From Dokdonella_A sp963834755 (lineage in GTDB: Bacteria > Pseudomonadota > Gammaproteobacteria > Xanthomonadales > Rhodanobacteraceae), in assembly GCA_963834755.1 (NCBI GenBank), contig CAWICQ010000001.1, positions 1 to 64,000 on the forward strand: DNA of 64,000 nucleotides, read 5' to 3'. A program made the translations under genes and the position numbers. A model generated the notes under the pieces. That model saw nothing but the letters and a program-made list of their open reading frames with translations. It made no database searches and had not been told where the DNA came from. Of this stretch, positions 44,400-52,552 are shown piece by piece. Every line of letters starts with the position of its first letter. Position 1 is the first letter of the stretch.

Positions 44400-47122
44400 G
44401 TGCGTTCATTCCCGCCATCGCGGCGATTCTGGTGTCGCTCGCCGCTGCGTACCTTCGCGTCGGCCTTCGCGTCTGGACGATTGCGGTAGCCGTCGCGATG
44501 GTCGCGGCAGGATGGCTCGCGCAGGCGTCGCCGATCGCAATCGGCGCATCGCTGGTCGTCTTCGCGCTCATCGCTGTGCCGTTGAACCTGCCGGAATTTC
44601 GCCGGCGCAAGTTGAGCGCTCCGCTGCTCGCGATCTTCCAGAAGGTGACGCCGAAACTTTCCGACACCGAACAGATTGCACTCGAAGCCGGCACCGTCGG
44701 TTTCGAAGGCGAGCTTTTCAGCGGAAAGCCGGATTTCTCCAAATTGCTCAAGCAACCGAAACCTGAGCTTTCGGTCGAAGAGCAGGCATTTCTCGACGGC
44801 CCGGTCGAAGATCTCTGCCGCATGATCGACGACTGGGAGATCACGCACGAGCGCGCCGATCTCACGCCCGAAACCTGGGATTTCCTCAAGAAGAAGAAAT
44901 TCTTCGGCATGATCATCCCGAAGGAATACGGCGGCCTCGGCTTTTCGGCGCTCGCGCATTCGGCGGTGCTGCAAAAGATGGCCGGCATGTCGACGACGCT
45001 GGTTTCGACGGTGGCCGTGCCGAACTCGCTCGGGCCCGGCGAGCTCCTCGTCCACTACGGCACGAAGGAACAAAAGGATTATTACCTGCCGCGCCTCGCC
45101 GACGGGCGCGAGGTGCCGTGCTTCGCGCTGACCGGGCCGTACGCCGGCTCGGATGCGACCTCGATTCCGGATTACGGCATCGTCTGCAAGGGCGAATGGA
45201 ACGGCGCGAACGTGGTCGGCGTGCGCCTGACTTTCGACAAGCGCTACATCACGCTTGCGCCGGTCGCGACGATCGTCGGTCTCGCATTTCGCATGTACGA
45301 TCCCGAGAAAATGCTCGGCGATGTCGAGGATCTCGGCATCACGCTGGCGCTTTTGCCGCGCGATACCAAAGGCCTTGAAATCGGACGCCGGCATTTTCCG
45401 CTCAACGTGCCGTTCCAGAACGGTCCGGTGCGCGGCAAGGATGTGTTCATCCCGCTCGCGCAATTGATCGGCGGACCCGACATGGCGGGGCAGGGCTGGC
45501 GCATGCTCGTCGAATGTCTTTCGGTCGGTCGCGCCATCTCGCTGCCCTCGAATACGGCCGGCGGTGCGCGCTCGGCCGTCTTCGCAACCGGTGCGTACGC
45601 GCGCATCCGCAAACAATTCGGCATGCCGATCGGACGTTTCGAGGGCATCGAGGAAGCGCTGGCGCGCATCGGCGGCTACACCTACGCGATCACCGCGCTT
45701 TCGCGCGCGACCGCCGCGGCCGTCGACCGCGGCGAAAAACCGGCGGTGCCGTCGGCCATCGCGAAATATCACGCGACCGAGCTCGCGCGCGAAATCGCCA
45801 AAGATGCGATGGACGTGCACGGCGGCAAAGGCGTGATCCTCGGGCCGTCGAACTGGATCGGCCGCGGCTGGCAGGGCGCGCCGATCGCGATCACGGTCGA
45901 AGGCGCGAACATCATGACGCGAAGCCTGATGATCTTCGGCCAGGGCGCGATTCGCTGCCATCCGTTCGTATTGAAGGAAATGCAGGCGCTGCGCATCGCC
46001 GACTACCCTCAACGTCTCAAAGCGTTCGACGCGGCGTTGTTCGGCCATATCGGTTTCGCGATCTCGAACGCCGTACGCAGCTTCGTGCTGGGCCTCACAT
46101 TCGCGCGCATCGGCCGCGCGCCCGGCGACGCCTACACACGCCGTTTCTATCGCAAGCTCACGCGTTACGCAGCGGCACTCGCGCTGGTCGCCGATACATC
46201 GATGCTCGTGCTCGGCGGCAAGCTCAAATTCAAGGAAAAACTTTCGGCGCGCCTCGGCGATGTGCTTTCCAACCTCTACATCGCGAGCGCGATGCTGAAA
46301 CGCTACGAGGATACCGACCGTCCCGCGACCGACCAGCCGCTGCTGGCGTGGGCATTCCACGATTGCGTGTGGCGCATGCAGATGGCGCTCGACGGCGTGC
46401 TGCGGAATTTCCCGGTGCGCCCGGTTGCCTGGCTCTTGCGCATCATGGTGTTTCCATTCGGGCGCCGCGAAGTGCCGCCGTCGGATCGACTCGGCCACCG
46501 CGTCGCTGCGCTGATGACCGCGCCGAACGAAGCGCGCGATCGCCTGACCGCCGGCATCTATCGCGCGCCCAATCCGAACAACCCGGTCGGTCGCATGAAT
46601 GCGCTGCTGCCCGACGTGATCCTCGCCGAACCCGTCGAGCGCAAGTTCCTCAAGGCCGCGAAGACCGGCGAGCTCAAGGGCTACGACTACGCAACCCAGC
46701 TCGCCGACGCGGAAGCGAAGGGTGTGCTGAGTGCCGCCGAATGCGCGTTGCTGAGACGCGTCCGCGATGCGTCGTTCGAGTTCATCTCGGTCGACGACTT
46801 CGATTCGGCCGACCTCGCAGGCGGGCCGGCATCCGCGACCGGCGTTACGATCGGTGGCTTAAGGACTTTCCCCCGAGAACACGGTCCTTTCTCCCCACAC
46901 ACATTTCCTCCCCCGCATGCACACATTTCCCCTCTCCCGCTTGCGGGAGAGGGTAGGGTGAGGTCGCTTTTGCGACAGCCCCTCAAGCCTTCCCTCACCC
47001 GCCGCGCGGTGGGCGTCGGCCTCTCCCGCAAGCGGGAGAGGCGAGAGCATCAGCCGAACGCAGCATCCGGCATGTCGAGCAAGCTCGAAGCGCCGGCCAG
47101 AATCGCGGCGGCATGTGTGTGA
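44396..47122 (+). CDS. fadE: FadE-type acyl-CoA dehydrogenase with aberrant C-terminal extension
   Basis: A long membrane-associated acyl-CoA dehydrogenase, first step of fatty-acid beta-oxidation. Two hydrophobic helices (residues 1-60) precede the dehydrogenase domain, as in E. coli FadE. Motifs include GMIIPKEYGGLGFSALAHS, CFALTGPYAGSDATSIPDYG and GGKGVILGPSNWIGRGWQG. The family-length protein should end at about residue 822. Instead the frame runs on for 86 residues through REP-like repeats and into the end of the next gene. A single inserted base just before 46860 would explain this, since skipping it exposes a TAA at 46860-46862 (VTI-V-A-stop). The real gene probably ends there. GGAG precedes the ATG. 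Confidence 0.88.
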   Translation: MSAFIPAIAAILVSLAAAYLRVGLRVWTIAVAVAMVAAGWLAQASPIAIGASLVVFALIAVPLNLPEFRRRKLSAPLLAIFQKVTPKLSDTEQIALEAGTVGFEGELFSGKPDFSKLLKQPKPELSVEEQAFLDGPVEDLCRMIDDWEITHERADLTPETWDFLKKKKFFGMIIPKEYGGLGFSALAHSAVLQKMAGMSTTLVSTVAVPNSLGPGELLVHYGTKEQKDYYLPRLADGREVPCFALTGPYAGSDATSIPDYGIVCKGEWNGANVVGVRLTFDKRYITLAPVATIVGLAFRMYDPEKMLGDVEDLGITLALLPRDTKGLEIGRRHFPLNVPFQNGPVRGKDVFIPLAQLIGGPDMAGQGWRMLVECLSVGRAISLPSNTAGGARSAVFATGAYARIRKQFGMPIGRFEGIEEALARIGGYTYAITALSRATAAAVDRGEKPAVPSAIAKYHATELAREIAKDAMDVHGGKGVILGPSNWIGRGWQGAPIAITVEGANIMTRSLMIFGQGAIRCHPFVLKEMQALRIADYPQRLKAFDAALFGHIGFAISNAVRSFVLGLTFARIGRAPGDAYTRRFYRKLTRYAAALALVADTSMLVLGGKLKFKEKLSARLGDVLSNLYIASAMLKRYEDTDRPATDQPLLAWAFHDCVWRMQMALDGVLRNFPVRPVAWLLRIMVFPFGRREVPPSDRLGHRVAALMTAPNEARDRLTAGIYRAPNPNNPVGRMNALLPDVILAEPVERKFLKAAKTGELKGYDYATQLADAEAKGVLSAAECALLRRVRDASFEFISVDDFDSADLAGGPASATGVTIGGLRTFPREHGPFSPHTFPPPHAHISPLPLAGEGRVRSLLRQPLKPSLTRRAVGVGLSRKRERREHQPNAASGMSSKLEAPARIAAACV
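46931..47041. repeat. Pair of REP-like palindromes in inverted order
   Basis: CCTCTCCCGC-TT-GCGGGAGAGG (46931-46952) and CCTCTCCCGC-AA-GCGGGAGAGG (47020-47041) flank a GC-rich spacer between two convergent acyl-CoA dehydrogenase genes. The same palindrome family occurs at 23.1-23.4 kb. Here it probably terminates transcription from both sides. Confidence 0.8.
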
Positions 47123-48840
47123 ACGCGCGGCAGAATGCGTGAGTAGTAGAAGCGAGCAGTGAGCAGCTTGCTGTCGCGAACGCCGGCGTTCGCTTTCGTT
47201 GACGCGGCGACGACGCTCCGCGCCCAGAAATACGCAAGCGCGACGTATCCCGAATAGAAAAGATAATCGTACGCAGCCGCGCCCATCTCCTCGGGATTCG
47301 ACGCCGCGCGTTTCGCGATTCCCATCGTGAGATCGCTCCATTCCTTGGTCGCGACGGCAAGCGGACCGATGAACTCGGCAAGCGCCGCGTCGGCCGCGTG
47401 CGTTTCGCAGAACGCGCTGATCTCGAGCAGAAAATGCTTGAGTCCCGCGCCTTGCAACTGCAGCACTTTTCGACCCAGCAGGTCGAGCGCCTGGATCTGC
47501 GTCGTTCCCTCGTAGAGTGTCGTGATGCGCGCGTCGCGCGCGAACTGCTCCATGCCGTGCTCGACGATGTAACCGTGGCCGCCGAAGATCTGCAGCGCGT
47601 GATAGGTGCATTCGATCGCGGTCTCTGTAAGCATCGCTTTGACGATCGGCGTCAGGAACGACACGGTTGCATCCGCGCGTTCGCGTTCCTGCGCATCGCC
47701 TGCGCGCTTGGCGATGTCCTCTTGCGTGTACGCATACAGCGCGAGTACGCGACAGCCTTCGGCGAATGCTTTCTGCGTGAGCAGCATGCGCCGGATATCG
47801 GGATGCACGATCAACGGATCGGCAGGGCGATCCGGAAATTTCGCGCCCGATAGCGAACGCATCTGCAAACGTTCGCGCGCGTAGGCGAGCGCGTTCTGAT
47901 ACGCGCGCTCGGTCAACGCGAGGCCTTGCAGACCGACTGCCAGCCGCGCGGTGTTCATCATCGTGAACATCGCATTGAGGCCTTTGTTCGGCTGACCGAT
48001 CAGCCAGCCTTCGGCGCCGTCGAAGTTCATCGTGCAGGTCGCCGAACCTTTGATGCCCATCTTGTGCTCGATCGCGCCGCACGCGAGCGCGTTGCGATCG
48101 CCGAGCTTTCCATCGCGGCCTACCTTGAATTTCGGCACGATGAACAACGAGATGCCTTTCACGCCAGCCGGTGCATCCGGCAGGCGCGCGAGCACGAGAT
48201 GCACGATGTTCTCGGTGAAATCGTGCTCGCCCGCGGTGATGAAGATCTTGGTTCCGCTGACGCGGTAGGTGCCGTCGGCGGCCGGCGCCGCCTTGGTCTT
48301 GAGCAGACCGAGATCCGTGCCGCAATGCGGCTCGGTGAGGCACATCGTGCCGGTCCAGCGGCCGGCGACGATCGGTTTCAGGAATACTTCGCGCTGCCAG
48401 TCTTCGCCGTGCTGCAGCAACGCTTCGGTCGCGCCGTGCGAGAGCAGCGGATAGTTGCCCCACGAGAGATTCGCCGCGTCGAGCATTTCCTTGACCGCCG
48501 CGCCGAGCACCTGCGGCATCGCCTGTCCGCCGAACTCGGCGGCGGCGGTGAGACCGGACCAGCCGTTCTCGACATATTGTTCGTATGCTTTCTTGAAACC
48601 CGCCGGTGTGGTGACGCTGGCGCTCGCCGCATCGTAATGGCAGCCTTCCTGGTCGCCGGTCTGGTTGAGCGGCGCCAGAACCTGCTCGGTGAATTTCGCG
48701 GCTTCTTCCAGAACGGCGTCGACGACATCGCGCGTCGCTGCTTCGCAACCGGGCAGTCGTTTGAATAGGGCTTCGACGTCGAGCACGTCGTACAGCGCGA
48801 AACGCAAATCAGCCAGCGGCGCGACGTAGCGGGCAGCCAT
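47050..48840 (-). CDS. Acyl-CoA dehydrogenase (C-terminal-extended, AidB/DmdC-like branch)
   Basis: A 596-residue flavoprotein longer than the usual 380-residue dehydrogenases, with the extra C-terminal domain seen in the long-chain and methylmercaptopropionyl-CoA branch. FAD-binding blocks are clear (TMCLTEPHCGTDLGLLKTKA, YRVSGTKIFITAGEHDF), as are IKGSATCTMNFDGAEGWLIG and ALQIFGGHGYIVEHGMEQFA. The catalytic glutamate is expected in LYEGTTQIQALDLLGRK. It is convergent with fadE and separated from it by a REP pair. The preferred acyl chain is unknown; a role in fatty-acid oxidation is likely from the neighbourhood. The start MAARYVAPLADLRFAL is family-like. Confidence 0.9.
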   Translation of the reverse strand: MAARYVAPLADLRFALYDVLDVEALFKRLPGCEAATRDVVDAVLEEAAKFTEQVLAPLNQTGDQEGCHYDAASASVTTPAGFKKAYEQYVENGWSGLTAAAEFGGQAMPQVLGAAVKEMLDAANLSWGNYPLLSHGATEALLQHGEDWQREVFLKPIVAGRWTGTMCLTEPHCGTDLGLLKTKAAPAADGTYRVSGTKIFITAGEHDFTENIVHLVLARLPDAPAGVKGISLFIVPKFKVGRDGKLGDRNALACGAIEHKMGIKGSATCTMNFDGAEGWLIGQPNKGLNAMFTMMNTARLAVGLQGLALTERAYQNALAYARERLQMRSLSGAKFPDRPADPLIVHPDIRRMLLTQKAFAEGCRVLALYAYTQEDIAKRAGDAQERERADATVSFLTPIVKAMLTETAIECTYHALQIFGGHGYIVEHGMEQFARDARITTLYEGTTQIQALDLLGRKVLQLQGAGLKHFLLEISAFCETHAADAALAEFIGPLAVATKEWSDLTMGIAKRAASNPEEMGAAAYDYLFYSGYVALAYFWARSVVAASTKANAGVRDSKLLTARFYYSRILPRVHTHAAAILAGASSLLDMPDAAFG

Positions 48841-48852
48841 TTCGTCCGTGCC

Positions 48853-49290
48853 TCAGCGCCAGGTGCCGGGCAGACCGGGCGCTGGCGACAACCGGCTCGA
48901 ACGTTCGAACTTGAAATTCTCCTTCGGCTCGCTGGTGTCGATCGTGCCGGAGATCTTGTACTCGATATCGCCGGCGGGCAGTTTCGCGGTCGCGTGCAGC
49001 GTCGCGTCGATGACGTCGGCGCTGTTCGGCGGAATGTCGAGATCGGTTTTCAACTCGATGCTGCCGACATCTGCGCCGGCGATGTGCAGCGTTCCGTGCA
49101 GCGCCGCGTATTGCATCGCCACCGTGCTGTAGTTCTGGATGCGCAACGTCAGGCGCCATTGGCCGTCGGGCTGCACGATGAGTTGCTGGATCGATACGAC
49201 GGAAGGCGTGATGCGCCTGACCGGCCCGCCGCCACAACCCGCGACCAAACCCGCCATCGCGATGGCGGCGATGAAATGACGCAACGTCAT
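48853..49290 (-). CDS. LEA14-like lipoprotein
   Basis: A 145-residue protein with a lipoprotein signal (MTLRHFIAAIAMAGLVAGC, lipid cysteine at about residue 19). The mature part resembles the water-stress LEA14 (WHy) fold: SIQQLIVQPDGQWRLTLRIQ, then MQYAALHGTLHIAGADVG, then IPPNSADVIDATLH. Such domains occur in bacterial envelope lipoproteins with structural or stress roles. It lies 12 bases upstream of the acyl-CoA dehydrogenase gene on the same strand, so the two may be co-transcribed. No enzymatic role is suggested. Confidence 0.7.
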   Translation of the reverse strand: MTLRHFIAAIAMAGLVAGCGGGPVRRITPSVVSIQQLIVQPDGQWRLTLRIQNYSTVAMQYAALHGTLHIAGADVGSIELKTDLDIPPNSADVIDATLHATAKLPAGDIEYKISGTIDTSEPKENFKFERSSRLSPAPGLPGTWR

Positions 49291-49378
49291 GACGACCTCT
49301 GAGCGGCGCTCGTGGTGCCTAGCCTAGCCGGTTCCCGGCGGCCGGCAAAGCGCAGGCAACTTCGTTCGACTGGCGCGA

Positions 49379-50074
49379 TCAGACCGGCGCTTGCAGGGCG
49401 GTTGCCGAGTAGCGGGCGACGAAATCGTCGCGTGCGAGGCGGCCGGCCACCTCGCCCGCGGCCAGCAGCACGACCTCGTCCGCCAGAGCCGCGACTTCGT
49501 CCGCGTGGTGAGTGACCAGAACCGTGAATACACCCAGCTCACGCTTGAGCCGGCGCAGATACTCGAGCACCTGCCGACGCGCCTCGAAATGGAGGCCGGT
49601 CAGTGGCTCGTCGAGCAGCAGCGCGCGCGGCCGCGCGAGCAATGCGCGGCCGATCGCCACGCGCTGGCGCTCGCCACCCGAGAGATTGGCCGGGATGCGA
49701 CGCAACAGCGGAGCAAGCTCAAGCAGCGCGACGACCGCATCGAAATCCGTGCGTGCCTGTTCGTGTCGTGGTCGCGCGCCGTACATCAGATTCGCGCGCA
49801 CGTCGAGATGCGGAAACAGCCGGCCATCCTGAAACACGTAACCGACACGCCGCTCGGCGACCGCGACATCGACGCGATCCGCGCTGTCGAACAGCACGCG
49901 ATCGTCGAGCACGATGCGGCCGCTCTGTGGTGCGAGAAGACCTGCGATCGCATTCAAGACGCTGGTCTTGCCGGCTCCGGAATCGCCGAACAACGCGAGC
50001 GTGCGCGCATCCGCGCGGAACGCGACGTCGAGATCGAGATCGGCGAAGGCATGGCGCATCGAGAATTCGATCAC
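49379..50074 (-). CDS. modC: Molybdate ABC transporter ATP-binding protein, short form
   Basis: The ATPase of the molybdate importer. Walker A is GDSGAGKTS (about residues 31-39), the signature LSGGERQR follows at about 130, then Walker B LLLDEP and the switch histidine in VTHHADE. It is only 231 residues because the C-terminal TOBE/molybdate-binding domain of the 350-residue E. coli ModC is missing. The D-loop reads LTGLH instead of the usual LAALD, so an invariant aspartate is replaced by histidine. The gene follows modB by 24 bases, so subunit identity is supported by the operon. Confidence 0.9.
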   Translation of the reverse strand: MIEFSMRHAFADLDLDVAFRADARTLALFGDSGAGKTSVLNAIAGLLAPQSGRIVLDDRVLFDSADRVDVAVAERRVGYVFQDGRLFPHLDVRANLMYGARPRHEQARTDFDAVVALLELAPLLRRIPANLSGGERQRVAIGRALLARPRALLLDEPLTGLHFEARRQVLEYLRRLKRELGVFTVLVTHHADEVAALADEVVLLAAGEVAGRLARDDFVARYSATALQAPV

Positions 50075-50098
50075 CGCGGCTTTCCTCCGGCGCGCTCG

Positions 50099-50797
50099 TC
50101 ATTCATTCGAGGAACCGCGCCGCAGCACGCCCCCGGCGATCACCGTCGCGCTGGCTGCCGCGGCCAGAGCGACGAACAACGCGACCAGCGAAAGCCGCTG
50201 CACGCCGGGCATTCCGCCGGGCACGTTGAGGAGCTCGTAGATTGCAATCGGCAGCGTGCGTGTTTCGCCCGGGATGTTCGATACGAAACTGATCGTCGCG
50301 CCGAATTCGCCGAATGCGCGCGCGAACGCGAGCACGCAGCCGGCCGCGAGGCCGCGCAGCGAAAGCGGCAGCGTGATCGTCGCGAAGCGCCGCAAGGCGC
50401 CGGCGCCGAGCGTTTCCGCGGCCGCTTCGAGACGTCGGTCGACGCCGTCGAATGCGACGCGAATCGACAGCACCAGCAGCGGAAAACCCATCACGGCCGC
50501 CGCGATGACGGCACCGGTCCAGCGGAATGCGAACACGATGCCGACATCGGCGAGCATGCGGCCGAGCAGTGCATTGCGGCCGAGCAGTGCGAGCAGCGCA
50601 TAGCCGGTGACGACCGGCGGCAGAATCAGCGGCAGGAACAGCAGCGCTTCGACGAGCGTGCGGCCGAGAAAGCGCTTGCGCGACAACACCCACGCGAGCG
50701 CGAGCGCGACCGGCAGCGAAATCACGACACTGAGAAACGCGACGCGAAGACTCAGCGCGAGTGCTTGCCAGTCCTCTGGAGAGAGCCAGCTCGTCAT
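50099..50797 (-). CDS. modB: Molybdate ABC transporter permease
   Basis: A 232-residue inner-membrane permease with about five helices. The EAA loop that contacts the ATPase is present (EAAAETLGAGALRRFATITLPLSLRGL). A characteristic block LFLPLILPPVVTGYALLALLGR and the ending FGEFGATISFVSNIPGETRT identify ModB. It lies between modA and modC, all on the minus strand, with 66 bases to modA. It would assemble as a homodimer with two ATPases. Repression by molybdate through the ModE-like regulator upstream is likely. Confidence 0.93.
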   Translation of the reverse strand: MTSWLSPEDWQALALSLRVAFLSVVISLPVALALAWVLSRKRFLGRTLVEALLFLPLILPPVVTGYALLALLGRNALLGRMLADVGIVFAFRWTGAVIAAAVMGFPLLVLSIRVAFDGVDRRLEAAAETLGAGALRRFATITLPLSLRGLAAGCVLAFARAFGEFGATISFVSNIPGETRTLPIAIYELLNVPGGMPGVQRLSLVALFVALAAAASATVIAGGVLRRGSSNE

Positions 50798-50863
50798 GCG
50801 CGCGGCGGCGATCCGGACAAGGTCGATCGACCTAGGCCGCGAAGAGCGTGAACGAGGTCCATC

Positions 50864-51685
50864 TCAATCACCGCGCTTCGCCCCTTGCACTTTTGATGTT
50901 TGTTGAGGCGGCGCATCAAAGCCGTAGCGGCGAAAGATTCCCTGCGCTGCCGGTGCGCGCAACAGCGCGAGCAACGCGCGCGCACCCGGCGTGTCGTGAT
51001 CGGCGACGATCGCCGCAGGATAGATGATCGGTGCGTGTGAGGCCGTCGGAAACGTGTCGACGACACGCACCGCCGGTTCCGACACGGCATCGGATCGATA
51101 CACGATGCCGAGCGGCGCTTCGCCGCGGGCAACGAAATTGAGCGCTGCGCGGACGTTGTCGGCGGATACGACGCGCGGCTGGATCGATTCCCAGACGCCG
51201 AGTGCGGTCAGCGAGCTCTTCGCATATTTTCCAGCCGGGACGCTGTTCGGTTCGCCGAGCGCTATGTGTCCGTCCTTGCCGAGCGCACCGAGAAGATCGA
51301 AGCGGTCGGCGATGGTGAGCTCGATCGAATTGTCCTTCGGCGCGACGAGCACCAGCGCATTGCCGAGCAGATCGACGCGCGTGTCGCGCACGATCCTGTT
51401 ATTGGAATCCGCCGCGTTCATCCAGTCCTCGTCGGCGGAAATGAACAGCGATGCCGGCGCGCCGGCTTCGATCTGATGTTCGAGCTGGGAGCTCGCCGCG
51501 TAGCTCGCCTTGATCTCGCCGATCGCCATTGCCTGTGGCGTGGCAACGATTTCGTCGATCGCGGGTTTGAGGCTCGCGGCGGCGAAAACCAGCAGCTCGT
51601 CGGCGCGCGCTCGAGAAGAAAGCGGGACAATCGCGACGAGCGCGAGGAAGACCGGCATCGCGCGCAAAATTCGGCCTCGTCTCAT
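50864..51685 (-). CDS. modA: Molybdate-binding periplasmic protein
   Basis: The substrate-binding protein of the molybdate ABC importer, about 273 residues. A signal peptide (RGRILRAMPVFLALVAIVPLSSRARA) precedes ADELLVFAAASLKPAIDEI, the typical ModA N-terminus with the serine that binds oxyanion. Later blocks are YAASSQLEHQIEAGAPASLFISADEDWM and SADNVRAALNFVARGEAPLGIVYRSDA. The ATG at 51685 is preferred because it starts the signal peptide; the frame is open another 63 bases. It heads the modABC operon, divergent from the ModE-like gene, with 83 bases between starts. Confidence 0.93.
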   Translation of the reverse strand: MRRGRILRAMPVFLALVAIVPLSSRARADELLVFAAASLKPAIDEIVATPQAMAIGEIKASYAASSQLEHQIEAGAPASLFISADEDWMNAADSNNRIVRDTRVDLLGNALVLVAPKDNSIELTIADRFDLLGALGKDGHIALGEPNSVPAGKYAKSSLTALGVWESIQPRVVSADNVRAALNFVARGEAPLGIVYRSDAVSEPAVRVVDTFPTASHAPIIYPAAIVADHDTPGARALLALLRAPAAQGIFRRYGFDAPPQQTSKVQGAKRGD

Positions 51686-51768
51686 GGCGCGCCTCTGCGG
51701 CGGTTGACGAAAACCGCGCGACGGTGCGTGATGGGTATCCTCACGCATCCACGCGGCAGGACGTGCGT

Positions 51769-52167
51769 ATGAAGAGCAAACAAATCGCCGAGGCGGTTCG
51801 TCTGCGCCTGCAGATCGCGCCCGGCGTTGCGCTCGGGCCTGGCAAGGCGGATCTGCTCGAAGGCATTCGTGAAACGGGATCGATCGCGGCCGCGGGCCGC
51901 CGCATGCGCATGAGCTACAAGCGCGCGTGGCAGCTCGTCGACGAGCTCAACCGTCTTTTCGACGTGCCGCTGGTCGCGGCCAGCAAGGGCGGCTCCGGCG
52001 GTGGCGGCGCTGGATTGACGAAAGCAGGCGCCGATGTGCTCGCGCGCTATCGTCGCATGCACGCCGCCTGCTGCGCGGCGATCGTCGATGATTTTTCGGC
52101 GTTGCGCAGGCATCGGTCGTCGGCAGCCGATTCGGCGAAAAGGAAAAAGGCACGGGGGCGTGCTTAG
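51769..52167 (+). CDS. ModE-like winged-helix regulator (DNA-binding domain only)
   Basis: A 132-residue protein corresponding to the N-terminal DNA-binding half of ModE: LGPGKADLLEGIRETGSIAAAG and the recognition helix region MRMSYKRAWQLVDELNRLF. The C-terminal molbindin domains that bind molybdate in E. coli ModE are absent, the same loss seen in modC of this operon. Stand-alone ModE N-domain proteins are known in many bacteria and may sense molybdenum indirectly. It is divergent from modA. I found no match to the E. coli ModE operator in the 83-base gap. Basic tail RHRSSAADSAKRKKARGRA. Confidence 0.85.
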   Translation: MKSKQIAEAVRLRLQIAPGVALGPGKADLLEGIRETGSIAAAGRRMRMSYKRAWQLVDELNRLFDVPLVAASKGGSGGGGAGLTKAGADVLARYRRMHAACCAAIVDDFSALRRHRSSAADSAKRKKARGRA

Positions 52168-52552
52168 CGGTCCAATTCGATATAGTCTGACGGAAATATC
52201 GACCGTTGTCGCCTGCAGTCGCGACAGCCAAAGTCGGTATCGCCGCATCCGTCATCGGCGACAAACGACGCGTCGACATTTGCGACCGCATTGCCGCCGG
52301 GAGCGCTTGATGGGGATTCGGAGATTCGCGGTTTTCGCCGCGTTCGCTGCGACGGCAGGTTCCGCACACGCCTGGATCATGTTCTAGAACCGCAGCGCGG
52401 CATGGACACAGCCATGCATGGTTGATCCAGTCGTCCGCCGCTGCGTACCGCCGCTGAGGCGCTCGTCGGCGGACGGACATCCGCCACTTCTCGCCGTCGC
52501 CGACGAAATATTCCTGCGCGGCCGGGTGCGCGACTTTGCTAGCATCCTCGCG
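52168..52552. other. 385-base gap before recQ
   Basis: Apart from the tiny frame described at 52310 no gene is supported. The recQ reading frame stays open upstream to 52418, but the family start is at 52553. Short inverted repeats are not obvious. Confidence 0.4.
52310..52387 (+). CDS. Tiny exported or leader peptide, hypothetical
   Basis: A 25-codon frame starts at ATG 52310 after GGGAGCG. It encodes a signal-peptide-like sequence (MGIRRFAVFAAFAATAGSA) followed by HAWIMF and a stop. It looks like the signal-peptide end of a lost secreted protein, or a small peptide gene. There is no other support. Confidence 0.25.
   Translation: MGIRRFAVFAAFAATAGSAHAWIMF

Noticed and set aside
51686..51768. 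A ModE operator between modA and the ModE-like gene
   Set aside because: No stretch resembles the known ATCGCTATAT-type dyad.
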